This document shows, piece by piece, positions 1 through 10,004 of a stretch of DNA of 64,000 nucleotides. Below the pieces are notes generated by a model. That model was not told where the DNA came from. It worked only from the letters and a program-made list of their open reading frames with translations, and did not search any database. Within the stretch, counting starts at the first letter, position 1, and each line of letters starts with the position of its first letter. The position numbers and the translations under genes were made by a program. Origin of the DNA: Alphaproteobacteria bacterium. GTDB taxonomy: Bacteria > Pseudomonadota > Alphaproteobacteria > Micropepsales > Micropepsaceae. The stretch covers positions 1 to 64,000 of the forward strand of contig JAJPHG010000031.1 in the NCBI GenBank assembly GCA_021325375.1, in the 5' to 3' direction.

Positions 1-19
1 ATAATTCCAAGTTATCGCT
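1..19 (+). repeat. 19-bp direct repeat, copy A
   Basis: The first 19 bases match positions 9561-9579 in the same orientation at 17 of 19 positions. The shared part is ATAA-TCC-AGTTATCGCT, with differences at the 5th and 9th bases. The repeat is partly palindromic. The two copies bracket the Rhs accessory block, which would fit ends or attachment sites of an element, but I see no intact recombinase inside it. That role is inference. Confidence 0.4.
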
Positions 20-658
20 TATTGATGGAATCGAGTGCCGGTGAGTGTCGCCGGCTACACTGAGCCGCCTCTTTGCTCCCTTCGATCGCGTTGGCAGAAC
101 GGATATGCTTGAGCGCGCGATTGGCTCGATGCGGCGCAAGTGCCTTGACCACCTTACCGTGCGCAACCAGGCGCGTCGGCGGCATGTCCTGCAGCGCTGC
201 ACTTCCTTTTTGTAATGCAACGCGCACGCACCTTGGCCTGCAAAAGGATTTGTTCGACCTCACTCCGTTGAACGCCACATGCGAGTCGCGCGTGATATCC
301 TAGACGGACGGCACCATCACTGCCGGATACCGACCGCTTGCCATGAGCCCTATGGCCACGAATCCACCAGAGCGAAACGGCCAATAGCCGATGGCCCCCC
401 AACGCGCGGATCGACACAGGCGCCCTTGAAAGCCTCAACTCAATCGACAACACCCACCATATAGGTCGGACGGAGTGGAGCCATCTGTTAGGCGTTATTG
501 GGAATGCTTTGAATCGTTGCCGGGAATGACACTATCGCTCGTTCCGTCGAGCGAAGCCGCATTGCGGCCGCAACCTCTTCTCCGGCTTTCGCCCCGAACC
601 CTTGTAAATCCTGAAAAAGAGGATCAACCTTCAGCTGTAGAGCGCCGGGAGTATCGTC
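20..658. other. non-coding leader region upstream of the Rhs gene
   Basis: No convincing gene is visible here. The short open frames on both strands overlap each other, lack recognisable domains and have no good ribosome-binding sites. The stretch may be decayed mobile-element sequence, but I recognised no transposase motif. A GGGAG about nine bases before 659 is the ribosome-binding site of the next gene. Confidence 0.5.
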
Positions 659-3600
659 ATGCAACGATCTGGCCTTGCTCACAGCCAGCCCGCGCGGGTG
701 GGCATCACGCTAATTAAACGTGTTACGGCGCTTTGTGCATCTCTCTTCGCAATTGCGCTTCCATCTGGCGTCGCCCTCGCAGCCTCGCCGCCGGCGATGA
801 TCATGCCCGGCCAGTATAGCGTTAGCCCGAGCGGCGCTTTGGTTTATACGGTCCCGATAGCCGTGCCGCCCGGCACGGGAGGCATGGCGCCTGCTCTGTC
901 GCTCGACTATTCCAGCCAGAGCGGCGACGGGCTTGAGGGTTTTGGATGGACGCTGAGCGGACTGCCGTCAGTCGGCCGTTGCGGCCAAACCTTCGCACAG
1001 GATGGCAAGCGCGTCGGCGTGACCTACAACGACAGCTCGAACACGTCCGTTCCTATAAGCGACCGGCTGTGCATGAACGGGCAACGTCTCGTTGCCATCA
1101 AGGGCGTGTATGGTAGGGACGGTTCGGAATATCGAACGGAAATCGAAGGCTTCAGTAAGATACTTGTTCACGGGATATCCGGCATCAATGGGCCTGGTTG
1201 GATCGAAATCCACACCAAGGCCGGCCAGATCATGGAGTTCGGAAACACCACCGACTCGCGCATATCGCCTGTCCAAGCAGGAGGGAGCCCACTCACCACG
1301 GTCGTGCGCAGCTGGGCTGTCGACAAAATCAGCGATTCCGTCGGCAACTATCTCACAGTCACGTACAGCACAAATTCCGTGGGCGAAACCAGACCCGATC
1401 GCATCGACTACACGGGGCATACGGCCAGTCCTATCACATCACCATTCAACTCCGTGAGATTTACGTATGGTCCGCGGCCGGACAGCGCGCCGCAATATCA
1501 AGCGGGAATGGTTCAGCAAGTCACCGATCTTCTGACCGACATCACGACCTATTCGGGACCGACGACTGCCATATCCCACTATGTGCTTGTCTACGGGAAC
1601 GGCACGACGACCACCCATAGCCGCCTGACAAGCGTTACGCTTTGCGGCGGAAGCGGCACATGCACCGCCCCATGTGACAAGACCGCGAACTGCCTCGCGT
1701 CAACGGCCTTCGGCTGGCAAGGCGGATTGCAAACGCTTTCCATCAATCAAGTTTCGAGCACGGTCGGCCAGGGCGGCTACATCCACTATGGCAACGGAAA
1801 GTTCTTCACGCCGAACGGCAATTCAAGTTCGGATTTCAACGGCGACGGCCTGACCGACGTGATCGTCCTTCAACCCGGAAATGGATTCATCTGCGGCAGC
1901 CCGTTCAAGAACACGATCTTTCTCGGTCAGTTGGACGGGTCCTTCGTGCCTGCCAACATGCAGTCGCATTTCTCCGGCGATAACGGTAGTGGACCAAGCA
2001 ACCCTTTTTATTATCCGGACGGGGATTCATGCTTCTATGACACAACGAGCGGGATACAATTCACTTACCCGGCGGACCTGGACGGCGACGGCTTCACCGA
2101 TGTCACCGCTTACAACGAATCCGCCATCACCCCGCATTGGATGTTGTTGAACAACGACCGCGTGGGAAACTTCAACAGGTACTACAATCCGCCGGGAGCA
2201 TTCGTTCAGCTTGCCGACTACAATGGCGACGGGCTGGTCGATGCCGTTTCCAACACCGGCTACGAATTGAATCAAACGGCGTTGCCGGGCTCGTTCGCAG
2301 CGCAGCCGGAAACGTTCCCCTCGTGGACGGATTTCACTCTGACCGACGCCACGCTGGTCGGTGATTTCGACGGCGATGGTTGCGGGGATTTTCTCTATCA
2401 AATCCACCTTGGGCCAAAGGAAATCTTCTACAATCCGGTTTGCTCAACGACGGCCGCTTGGTCTGTGCCGGATTGGCTATACGACTCGAAGCAGGTCACG
2501 CTTGGCGATTTCAATGGCGACGGTAAAACCGATATTCTCGTCACTTCGACGAATGCCCCGGCAGTGCTCTACCTCTCCACCGGCACATCCCTCACGGCAA
2601 TTACGCTTGATTCGACGACGAATGACTGGGGCAAGTACGTCATCGTCGCGGGCGACTGGAACGGCGACGGCAAGACGGATATCGCGCTCATAGCCGCAGG
2701 CGCGGGCGGATATGCTGCTCCTAAGCCGCATCTCGTCATGCTGTCGACCGGCACCAGCTTCGTCCTTGGCGCCCAAATCGCCAACGCGGCAACCTCTCCA
2801 GTTTCCGTGTCCGTCGGCGATTGGAACAGCGACGGTACGCAAGACATTTGGCTGCAGCAGGCGCCCGGAGATTTCGAGGAGCTCATGTCCGCTCAGGCGG
2901 GCGTGAACTACGCGCCGGAAGCGATTGCCACCATCGACAACGGCATAGGCTCCGTGACCACCGTCACCTACGACCGTATCAACAATCCCGCCCTATATAC
3001 CAAGGCAACGGACGGAGCATACCCCACCCAAAACGTCGTCGGGCCGATCTACGTCGTCTCCCGCATCGACGCGAGCAATGGACGCGGCGTATGCACGCCT
3101 CCGTCCATGACGAACTGCTACAGCTCCACCTACACTTACGGCGGAGGCAAAGCCGATCTTAGCGGCCGTGGGTTCCTGGGCTTCCAGACGATGACGATCT
3201 CGGATCTTCAGACCAACATCGTGCAAAGCACGACCTATTTCACAGACTTCCCCGAAGCTGGTCTGATCCACTCACAAACCAAGACATGCCCCGACACGAA
3301 AACGGGCTGTCCGGTGGGCGGAGTTATCCTGACGTCGCTGCAAGAAACTTATGACATCGTGAGCTTGGGAACCGGGACCGATGGCGTGAAGCGCTCTTTT
3401 GTTGCTCTGCAAAAGGCAGTCGTGTCTTCCAACGATCTCGATCAAACCGCGATGCCGACCTCGACCACGACGTACACATATGACTGTGACACGCTGAGTG
3501 GCGGCACGAGCATTTGCGCCGGAACATCTGCCACAGGCTTTGGCAACGCGCTGACCGTTTCGACGGCGCTTTCGGATGGCTCGTTCAAGACGACCACCAA

Positions 3601-6600
3601 TACCTACAACAATTTCGTCGCCAACTGGTTTTTAGGGCGCCTGCTGACGGCCAATGTTGAAAGCAAGGTTGGCACATCCGACCTTATTCGGCAGACGTCG
3701 TACTTTTACCCAATTGCTACCGGTTTGCTGACAAGAGAAACCATCGAGCCTGAAACGTCGAGCGACAAGACGCTACAGCTTACAACTGGCTACGGCTATG
3801 ATCCCTATGGCAATAAGTCCTCCTCGGCGAGCAAGGGCTGTGTTTGGCTTTCGGCAACGAACTGCTCGAACGCGACCGCGACGGCAACACGCGAAACCGA
3901 TATGCAGTACGACGACACGGTACTGCATGGCCAATTCCTCACCAAGACCACCAATGCCTTGGGTCAGAATGAAACCTGGGCATACGCTGCTGACATCAAT
4001 ACCGGCTTCGGTCTGCCGTCGGGTCATACCGGGCCAAATGGCTTAACGACGTCCTTTCAATATGACGCGTTCGGCCGCAAGACCCTTCAGGTCCAGCCGA
4101 CGTCAACGTCGTCTCCCGGCGGCAATCAGGAGGCAGTGGCCTACTACTATTGCAGCGCCATTCCCTGCGCCGGTTTGCCGTCGACAATCTCGTCCATTCC
4201 GGCTTTCACGCAATTTATCGTCGTCATGACACCCGAAAGCAGCGTCGCCACTGGCAGCCTACAAAATGGGCCGATCTCGATAGCGTATTACGACTCGCTA
4301 TCACGCCAGATAGGAACCGACGTTGAGGGGTTCGACGGCACCGGCAGCGGCTGCACGGCCGCGTCTCCCTGCTGGATACGGGTGCAAACGCAATACGATT
4401 CCAATGGTCGGCCCTATCGCACGAGCCGGCCCTATTTCGTGTCCGGCGGTACGCTGAAATGGACGACAAACAGCTATGACGCGATCGGCCGGGTCTATTC
4501 CGTGCTGCAGCCGGGAAGCGTCATGACTTCCTACGGCTTTGACGGCCTGACGACAACGATCGTTAACGACAAGGGCCAAACGACCACGACCAACAAGAAC
4601 GCGCAGGGCCTCGTTGCAAGTGTTCGGGATAATGAAGGCAACACGACGAGCTACGTCTACGACGCGTTCGGCGATCTCCTGACCGTCACCGATCCGATGA
4701 CCAACACCACGACATACGGCTACGATATCCGCGGGCGCAAGTTGACGGCATCCGATCCCGATATGGGGTCGTGGACGTATATCTATGACGGCTTCGGCGA
4801 GCTCTACAGCCAAGTTGACGCCAAGACGAACCTAACAACGCTGAAATACGACATCCTTGGCCGGATTGTGGAGCGAGACGAGCCCGATCTCGTGAGCAAT
4901 TGGACCTTCGATACAGCTTCGGGCGCCGGCATAGGGCAACTTGCATCCGCCACGACCAATGGCGGCTATGTCCGAACGTTCTCCTACGACGCACTTGGCC
5001 GGCCGGCCGGCATCGCGCTTACGGTCGACGGCGGAGCGTACAACTATAGCGAGAGCTATGACTTGAACGGCCACCTTATAACGGTAGGCTATCCGTCCGG
5101 ATTCTCGGCTACCTACAACTACACGGCTCTTGGCTATTCCGCCAATGTCAGTCAAACGGGAAGCCCCGGCACGGTATTCTGGACGGCCAACACGCGAGAT
5201 GCGGAATTGCATCTACTGACCCAGACCGCGGGCAACGGAATCGTCACGACCCAGACCTTCGATCCCAACAACGGCCGAGTGCAATCGATCCTGGCGGGCG
5301 CAGGAAACACAGTATCGAACCAGACTTTCAATTTCGATACGTTGGGCAACCTGACCCGGCGCACTTGGCTGGACAACACCGGCACGAGCCAGCGGGAGAA
5401 TGCTTGCTACGATGACCTCAACCGGCTGACCAGCACAAGGCTTACGAACACCAACTTGTGCACCGGCGGAGGCACAACGATCACGATCGCATACGACGCG
5501 CTGGGCGATATCACGGAAAAGACGGATGTCTGTGCCGCCGCCAATTGCATGGCCTATGGCTCCGGCGCTGGACCTCACGCGCTAACGTCGATCTCCGGCA
5601 CCTACAATGGCGTGAGCAATCCGACCTTCAGCTACGATGCCAACGGAAACATGGTCGCCGGAGGGGGCCGCACAGTGACCAGCACCTCCTTCAACATGGC
5701 GGCTTTGATTACCGACGGCGCGAACTCCGTCGCATTGACCTACGACAGCGAGCACAAACGCATCAAGCAATCGGCGACCGGTTCGGGCGTGACGGTCGCC
5801 ACTCTCTACCTCAATGATCCGATGTCGGGCGCCTTGGAAGAAAAGGTCGGGCCGAGCACGCGTAATGATTACATCATGGCAGACGGTCACATGGTGGCGG
5901 AGCGAATCGCTACCATCAATACGGTAGTGGAGTATTTCACGCTCGATCACCTGGGCTCGATCTCGGTCGTCACCGACGCGACCGGCAATGTCCTGCAGCG
6001 GCTTTCCTATGATGCATGGGGCCGGCGCCGGAACAGCGACGGCACATCCGACACCTCGTGCTCGATTACATCGACGACGACACGCGGATTTACCGGTCAG
6101 GAAATGATGCCGAGCCTCTGTCTGATCAATTTCAACGCGCGTGTCTACGACCCCACGCTCGGCCGATTTATGTCCGCCGATCCGGTTACGCAAAGTGTCT
6201 ATAATCTTCAGTTGCTCAATCACTATTCCTATGTCGGCAACAATCCCCTGTCGCTGACCGACCCGACGGGTCTGTGCTTCCTCGGCTGCTTCTGGAATTC
6301 CACTATCTTCAAGGACATCGTTGCCATCTTCATCGCGATCGTCTTGCCCGAGGCCTTGGAAGCGCTCGATGGCGCGGCCTTCGAGGGAGTTCTCGACGAT
6401 GCCAGCGTCACGACGCTCAACGTCGGCATAGCCGGCGGAGTTGCGGGATACATAACCACGGGGAGCGCCACCGGGGCGTTCTTCGGCGCCATCCAGGCGG
6501 ACGCGTTTCTTGGGACCGGAGATTTCCTGCAATCCAATCCGACGTATTTCTTCGGGTCGGCGACGGCGACCACCTTCATCGCGCACGGGATGGTCGGCGG

Positions 6601-7297
6601 GCTGTTCAGCGTCAACTCCAAGGGGGGCTTCCTGAGCGGCTTCCTCTCCGCTGGCGTCAGCAGCCTCGCCGACAGCCCGGCGCTGGATACGGGAGATCGC
6701 TACTTCAACACCGCCGAGCACGCTATCCTCGGTGGCGCCGGCTCGGTCCTCGGGGGCGGCAAATTCCAGAATGGGGCTGTGACGGCAAGTTTCGGTTATC
6801 TCTACAATTCCGCCATGCATGCGGGTGGAAGCAGTGGAAGCGGTTCGAGCCCCGATATGAGTGGTGCGCTCGATGCTCTTGGTGCCGTATGGGCGCTCCC
6901 AACGACGACGATTGGGTTGACACTCGGTTTGGTCGACAGCTTGGTATCCTTGGGCATCAGTGGAGAGCTACCACAAATCACCTTCGGCAATGACGCGATT
7001 CAAATTTCGAATCTTCAGATCGGGAAAGGGGGGCTGACATTTGGTAACGTTCAACTCTACTCGGGTTACCAAAATGGAGTGCCGGTAGGGCCTGGTACTA
7101 TAATAGACTATTCTACTTATACCCATCTTTCTGAATTTCTGGCTGGTACTCACGAGGAGGCTCACACGCTACAGACCTATATTCTTGGCCCATTTTTTGT
7201 CCCCGTTTGGATTGTCACCGGGGGTGTCTGGGGGCCAAGTCCGCTGGAAACTCAAGCTGACTTGCATGCAGCCGGGGGAAGTGCATGGCCATGGTGA
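659..7297 (+). CDS. SpvB/FG-GAP/Rhs-repeat polymorphic toxin-like protein
   Basis: This is a very large secreted protein of 2212 residues. It opens with a long-n-region signal peptide (hydrophobic core about residues 22-38, cleavage near ALA). An SpvB-like N-terminal domain follows to about residue 390. Seven FG-GAP/VCBS-type motifs (D-x-NGDG-x-TD) span about residues 390-730, then many YD repeats of the Rhs class. The Rhs core ends with RVYDPTLGRFMSADPV and NNPLSLTDPTGL near residue 1870. The roughly 340-residue tip has glycine-rich hydrophobic segments and then HEEAH at residues 2165-2169, followed by an ETQAD acidic motif, as in Rhs tips with metallopeptidase-like domains. In known Rhs proteins the core forms a shell around a released C-terminal effector. 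DNA of the last few hundred bases is more AT-rich, suggesting an exchanged tip. GGGAG nine bases upstream supports this start. Toxin activity is inferred. Confidence 0.88.
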   Translation: MQRSGLAHSQPARVGITLIKRVTALCASLFAIALPSGVALAASPPAMIMPGQYSVSPSGALVYTVPIAVPPGTGGMAPALSLDYSSQSGDGLEGFGWTLSGLPSVGRCGQTFAQDGKRVGVTYNDSSNTSVPISDRLCMNGQRLVAIKGVYGRDGSEYRTEIEGFSKILVHGISGINGPGWIEIHTKAGQIMEFGNTTDSRISPVQAGGSPLTTVVRSWAVDKISDSVGNYLTVTYSTNSVGETRPDRIDYTGHTASPITSPFNSVRFTYGPRPDSAPQYQAGMVQQVTDLLTDITTYSGPTTAISHYVLVYGNGTTTTHSRLTSVTLCGGSGTCTAPCDKTANCLASTAFGWQGGLQTLSINQVSSTVGQGGYIHYGNGKFFTPNGNSSSDFNGDGLTDVIVLQPGNGFICGSPFKNTIFLGQLDGSFVPANMQSHFSGDNGSGPSNPFYYPDGDSCFYDTTSGIQFTYPADLDGDGFTDVTAYNESAITPHWMLLNNDRVGNFNRYYNPPGAFVQLADYNGDGLVDAVSNTGYELNQTALPGSFAAQPETFPSWTDFTLTDATLVGDFDGDGCGDFLYQIHLGPKEIFYNPVCSTTAAWSVPDWLYDSKQVTLGDFNGDGKTDILVTSTNAPAVLYLSTGTSLTAITLDSTTNDWGKYVIVAGDWNGDGKTDIALIAAGAGGYAAPKPHLVMLSTGTSFVLGAQIANAATSPVSVSVGDWNSDGTQDIWLQQAPGDFEELMSAQAGVNYAPEAIATIDNGIGSVTTVTYDRINNPALYTKATDGAYPTQNVVGPIYVVSRIDASNGRGVCTPPSMTNCYSSTYTYGGGKADLSGRGFLGFQTMTISDLQTNIVQSTTYFTDFPEAGLIHSQTKTCPDTKTGCPVGGVILTSLQETYDIVSLGTGTDGVKRSFVALQKAVVSSNDLDQTAMPTSTTTYTYDCDTLSGGTSICAGTSATGFGNALTVSTALSDGSFKTTTNTYNNFVANWFLGRLLTANVESKVGTSDLIRQTSYFYPIATGLLTRETIEPETSSDKTLQLTTGYGYDPYGNKSSSASKGCVWLSATNCSNATATATRETDMQYDDTVLHGQFLTKTTNALGQNETWAYAADINTGFGLPSGHTGPNGLTTSFQYDAFGRKTLQVQPTSTSSPGGNQEAVAYYYCSAIPCAGLPSTISSIPAFTQFIVVMTPESSVATGSLQNGPISIAYYDSLSRQIGTDVEGFDGTGSGCTAASPCWIRVQTQYDSNGRPYRTSRPYFVSGGTLKWTTNSYDAIGRVYSVLQPGSVMTSYGFDGLTTTIVNDKGQTTTTNKNAQGLVASVRDNEGNTTSYVYDAFGDLLTVTDPMTNTTTYGYDIRGRKLTASDPDMGSWTYIYDGFGELYSQVDAKTNLTTLKYDILGRIVERDEPDLVSNWTFDTASGAGIGQLASATTNGGYVRTFSYDALGRPAGIALTVDGGAYNYSESYDLNGHLITVGYPSGFSATYNYTALGYSANVSQTGSPGTVFWTANTRDAELHLLTQTAGNGIVTTQTFDPNNGRVQSILAGAGNTVSNQTFNFDTLGNLTRRTWLDNTGTSQRENACYDDLNRLTSTRLTNTNLCTGGGTTITIAYDALGDITEKTDVCAAANCMAYGSGAGPHALTSISGTYNGVSNPTFSYDANGNMVAGGGRTVTSTSFNMAALITDGANSVALTYDSEHKRIKQSATGSGVTVATLYLNDPMSGALEEKVGPSTRNDYIMADGHMVAERIATINTVVEYFTLDHLGSISVVTDATGNVLQRLSYDAWGRRRNSDGTSDTSCSITSTTTRGFTGQEMMPSLCLINFNARVYDPTLGRFMSADPVTQSVYNLQLLNHYSYVGNNPLSLTDPTGLCFLGCFWNSTIFKDIVAIFIAIVLPEALEALDGAAFEGVLDDASVTTLNVGIAGGVAGYITTGSATGAFFGAIQADAFLGTGDFLQSNPTYFFGSATATTFIAHGMVGGLFSVNSKGGFLSGFLSAGVSSLADSPALDTGDRYFNTAEHAILGGAGSVLGGGKFQNGAVTASFGYLYNSAMHAGGSSGSGSSPDMSGALDALGAVWALPTTTIGLTLGLVDSLVSLGISGELPQITFGNDAIQISNLQIGKGGLTFGNVQLYSGYQNGVPVGPGTIIDYSTYTHLSEFLAGTHEEAHTLQTYILGPFFVPVWIVTGGVWGPSPLETQADLHAAGGSAWPW

Positions 7298-7704
7298 TCG
7301 CACCAGTCGTCCGCAAGGCCAGTCGGTATTTCCTCTTGGTCCCGGCAATCTTCTTGTCTGCGTGCCAGACCCGGGACATTCAATTGTCATCGCCGCTGCA
7401 TGTTCGAATAGTCGATGCGGAGACGGGCAATCCGATTCAAGGCGCGTCCGTTCGTATGTGGTCGTCGGACATCGCGGGATCATACGAAACCGGCGTGTCG
7501 GACCAGAATGGGCTTGTAGACTTGCCGCCACTAAGGGGCCGTGCAACGGCGACATTTCCCTTTGTCATGGACCCGATCATTGGTCCCGCGATGGTTCGAT
7601 TTGAAGCAAAAGGCTATGTCTCCCGAGAAATTAGCGAAGCAGGAGACCGTGACCTATTTGACGGCTCAGACGTCGTGCAGCTCTCTCATGAAAGCCAAAA
7701 ATAG
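7285..7704 (+). CDS. small lipoprotein, candidate Rhs immunity protein
   Basis: A 139-residue predicted lipoprotein. The N-terminus has a hydrophobic stretch ending in a lipobox (LSAC, Cys about residue 26). The mature part contains a short beta-rich segment of the carboxypeptidase-regulatory/transthyretin-like kind (RIVDAETGNPIQGASVRM), often seen in secreted proteins. The start codon lies 13 bases inside the end of the Rhs gene, so the two are probably co-transcribed and translationally coupled. That is the usual position of an immunity gene for a polymorphic toxin tip. No immunity family is recognised, so the role is inferred from position only. Confidence 0.6.
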   Translation: MAMVIAPVVRKASRYFLLVPAIFLSACQTRDIQLSSPLHVRIVDAETGNPIQGASVRMWSSDIAGSYETGVSDQNGLVDLPPLRGRATATFPFVMDPIIGPAMVRFEAKGYVSREISEAGDRDLFDGSDVVQLSHESQK

Positions 7705-7907
7705 GAGCGGAGAGTTCCTCATATCATACCGGGCAATACGAGTTCTCGTGCGGAGAGCACGAGGGCGGGAATACAATTTTAATCTGACGTGCTGGGTCCG
7801 CTCTTCTTTCCGCTTTATGGATTAGATGCCCTCACGCACGGTTGAATGTTAAATCCGTTTGAGATTAATGCCGACAATCACGCAGCTAACGGTAAGAGTG
7901 CGGTCCC

Positions 7908-8279
7908 ATGGCAAGAAGATTGATAATCCTATTGTCTGGCCTCGCCTTAGCGGGATGCGAGGGCCCGCATGCCTTGATATATAATATGACGGCGTGCCCG
8001 ATAGTGGTCACCTACTCGGCGGCTAATATACGAAATTCCACCGTCACACTTCCTCCGGGGGAATCGGCCGGAAGCGTTGGAGTGGTTGCTCCAAATTTGG
8101 ATGAAGCGACGGTAGTTGATGGATCAGGCGTGGAGCATGTTTATTCTGCAAGCACGCTCTCTAAATTGAGGTCGTCAGGATCGGGTGACGACCGCTGGAC
8201 ATACTTCCCGGACGGACTTCGTTTTGTTAAGGGGCATTCCCCATTAGCATCGTCTGACAAGGCTGCTGGTCATTGTTAA
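7908..8279 (+). CDS. hypothetical lipoprotein
   Basis: A 123-residue protein with a short signal sequence and a lipobox (LAGC, Cys about residue 17), so it is expected to be membrane-anchored. The mature part is small and rich in beta-branched residues, with three further cysteines. No family is recognised. It lies about 200 bases after the candidate immunity lipoprotein in the same AT-richer block and on the same strand, so it may be a second accessory or orphan immunity gene of the Rhs module. The gap 7705-7907 holds a perfect 7-bp hairpin (CTCGTGC/GCACGAG, 7745-7763) without a clear T-run. Confidence 0.5.
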   Translation: MARRLIILLSGLALAGCEGPHALIYNMTACPIVVTYSAANIRNSTVTLPPGESAGSVGVVAPNLDEATVVDGSGVEHVYSASTLSKLRSSGSGDDRWTYFPDGLRFVKGHSPLASSDKAAGHC

Positions 8280-8365
8280 CCTGCAGGCTTCGCTCGTTGT
8301 CTGCGGCCTTTCTCCGCTCGCATAGAGTCTGCGCGGATGCGGCGAGATGACGGGCTCAGCCTATG

Positions 8366-8452
8366 GCATGTCGCTAGCGCTGCCAGGCATGATAATACGC
8401 ACCGGGCGGCCGCGATCGTCGTAGGTCAGATGGATCTTGGTGCTGATGCAGT
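8366..8452 (-). pseudogene. IS5-family transposase fragment
   Basis: Read on the minus strand, this short stretch translates to DCISTKIHLTYDDRGRPVRI followed by IMPGSASDM. This matches the conserved -STKIH-x-D-x-G-x-P- segment around the first catalytic region of IS5/IS4-class DDE transposases. It has no start, is cut off on the upstream side by the REP-like hairpin, and runs out of similarity downstream. It is a relic of an insertion sequence, not a functional gene. Confidence 0.6.
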
Positions 8453-8483
8453 CCCTCATGCTGAGCTTGTCGAAGCATGAGGG
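8453..8483. repeat. REP-like palindromic element
   Basis: A perfect 9-bp inverted repeat (CCCTCATGC / GCATGAGGG) encloses TGAGCTTGTCGAA. This resembles the short intergenic palindromes common in alphaproteobacterial genomes. It abuts the IS5-type fragment exactly where transposase similarity stops. Confidence 0.6.
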
Positions 8484-9048
8484 TAGCGCCGCTCTCACCG
8501 ATGCGACCAGAGCGAGAGGCTACCCCCCCCTGCTCGGCCACGGTGTTCTGCCCGGCGGGCGCGACATAGGCGCCGAGTTGCACGGACCAGCGGTCGGTGA
8601 GGCAGCGTACCTCAATCCTCCTCGAGAACGCCCAAAGTCTGCGCGTGCGCGCCTTTTTTTGCTGCCTACCGGTGGGGCGCCGATATCCGGCGCCAGCTCC
8701 GGAGGTCGCGCACGGGAGATCTCGACTGTACAGAGGCAAGAATTTGCCCACGCGCTCAGACGGCTAACAGACATGACCAGCAGAATATCCTCCCACGACA
8801 CGAGGTCCGACGCCATATTTGCCCGTTCGGCATATTCGGTTCACCAAATGAAGCCGGGGCGGATCGCAGAAGACGAGCCTGCTCAGGCTAAACGCGGAGA
8901 CGGTCTAGCAGCACGACTTGCGCATTGGTCATCCGCGCCGGCTGCTTTGGCGGCCTGCGTGGTACTCTTGCGGGTTGTCGTCAAATCACGAGGCCATGTG
9001 GTATGACACATCAAACTTGGGGAGCGCATAGACGGCGGTGATGCGAGG

Positions 9049-9333
9049 ATGTCCAGCGAAAAAGACTCGGCTGAGCATGCAGACGACTTTTTTGTCCGGC
9101 TATTCGGGCGTGGCAAAACTCAATCGTTCAAGTTTTCCAGACCGGACAATGACCCGATGGTTCACATTTTTTCGACACTCGCCGGAAGTATCCTCAAGCA
9201 GGCTAAATCCGCGACCAATCCCGAATGGGTGGCGCGAGCACAATTCGACCGCGTGTTGATACGTGCGGTCCCACCGGCGGGAATCGAGGCTCTGACGATC
9301 TGGATAGCGCCTCGTCACGGCCGCCTATGCTAA
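9049..9333 (+). CDS. possible small hypothetical protein
   Basis: An open frame of 94 codons whose translation has a protein-like composition: an acidic N-terminus, then alternating hydrophobic segments such as MVHIFSTLAGSILKQAK and VLIRAVPPAGIEALTIWIAP. No family is recognised. The ribosome-binding site is weak (GCGAGG directly before ATG). It lies between stretches of element debris and could be a fragment of a larger lost gene. Confidence 0.3.
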   Translation: MSSEKDSAEHADDFFVRLFGRGKTQSFKFSRPDNDPMVHIFSTLAGSILKQAKSATNPEWVARAQFDRVLIRAVPPAGIEALTIWIAPRHGRLC

Positions 9334-10004
9334 GATAGTTGTTCGCAGCTTGTCTGCAACCCTACCCGAAGAGACTTTATGCGGGGAACTGACGGCTCAG
9401 GATGGCGCCACGACTGTCCCGAAAATTCAGGGCGAGCCTGATGAACGGCGACTCGCCACTCGGAAACTTATTTCCTTGGTGTTCGTCGCTTCGTGCCAAT
9501 CTCACGTCGCTGAATGATCGCCCGCCGATGCGCCGTAACGAAGGTTCGAAAAGTGCTTTGATAACTCCGAGTTATCGCTAGTGGGACATCGCTCCGTGCG
9601 CTGGCCACGCCAATGTGCGCTTTAGCGAGGCGGAGCCAATCTTCACCATAGGCAGCAAGGTTGCCGCCGCTGGTAGCGATCACAGGTGAACAGAATGCTG
9701 TATTCTGTTCACTCCTCTTTTGCCGGGTCAATCGGATTGCATCGATTTTTCCGACGTTCAACGGAAGGATCGCCCCCATGACACCGGCTCTTTTCGATCA
9801 ATGCGGGAACCGTAAATATCTCGTCGCGAGGGAGAGGTTGGCGTTCGTTTGGCCAACTCAGACAACCCGGTTGACCGCTCATGTGGAAATCAGGTTCCGA
9901 CGATCCTTGCTCAATGGGGTCAATCGCGCATGGAGCTACGCGTTCACTAAACCTAATTTGCTTCGCCCTCCCCCGAGAGGCCCCCAAGAGGGGGAGATCG
10001 CGGG
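9334..10004. other. intergenic region, nothing recognisable except one repeat
   Basis: No gene is supported. The overlapping open frames on both strands have no recognisable domain. The second copy of the 19-bp repeat lies at 9561-9579. The composition shifts to the high-GC backbone near 9960, which probably marks the border of the accessory block. Confidence 0.4.
9561..9579 (+). repeat. 19-bp direct repeat, copy B
   Basis: ATAACTCCGAGTTATCGCT matches positions 1-19 in the same orientation with two mismatches. In this copy the core is a perfect inverted repeat around one base (ATAACTC-C-GAGTTAT). It could be a recombinase-binding site or the duplicated end of an element; no function can be assigned from one window. 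Confidence 0.4.

Larger units (their letters stand above)
8280..9048. other. mobile-element debris, no intact gene
   Basis: Apart from a transposase fragment (8366-8452) and a REP-like hairpin (8453-8483), I see no recognisable coding sequence. Open frames of 98-189 codons exist on both strands, but their translations are low-complexity Arg/Ala/Pro and overlap one another, as expected from high-GC non-coding DNA. Confidence 0.5.

Noticed and set aside
486..500. Possible integron attC-like core (GTTAGGC)
   Set aside because: A single seven-base match without the paired inverse core site or any integrase.
9468..9779. 103-codon minus-strand frame spanning the 19-bp repeat
   Set aside because: No domain, no ribosome-binding site, and overlapped by an equally plausible frame on the other strand.
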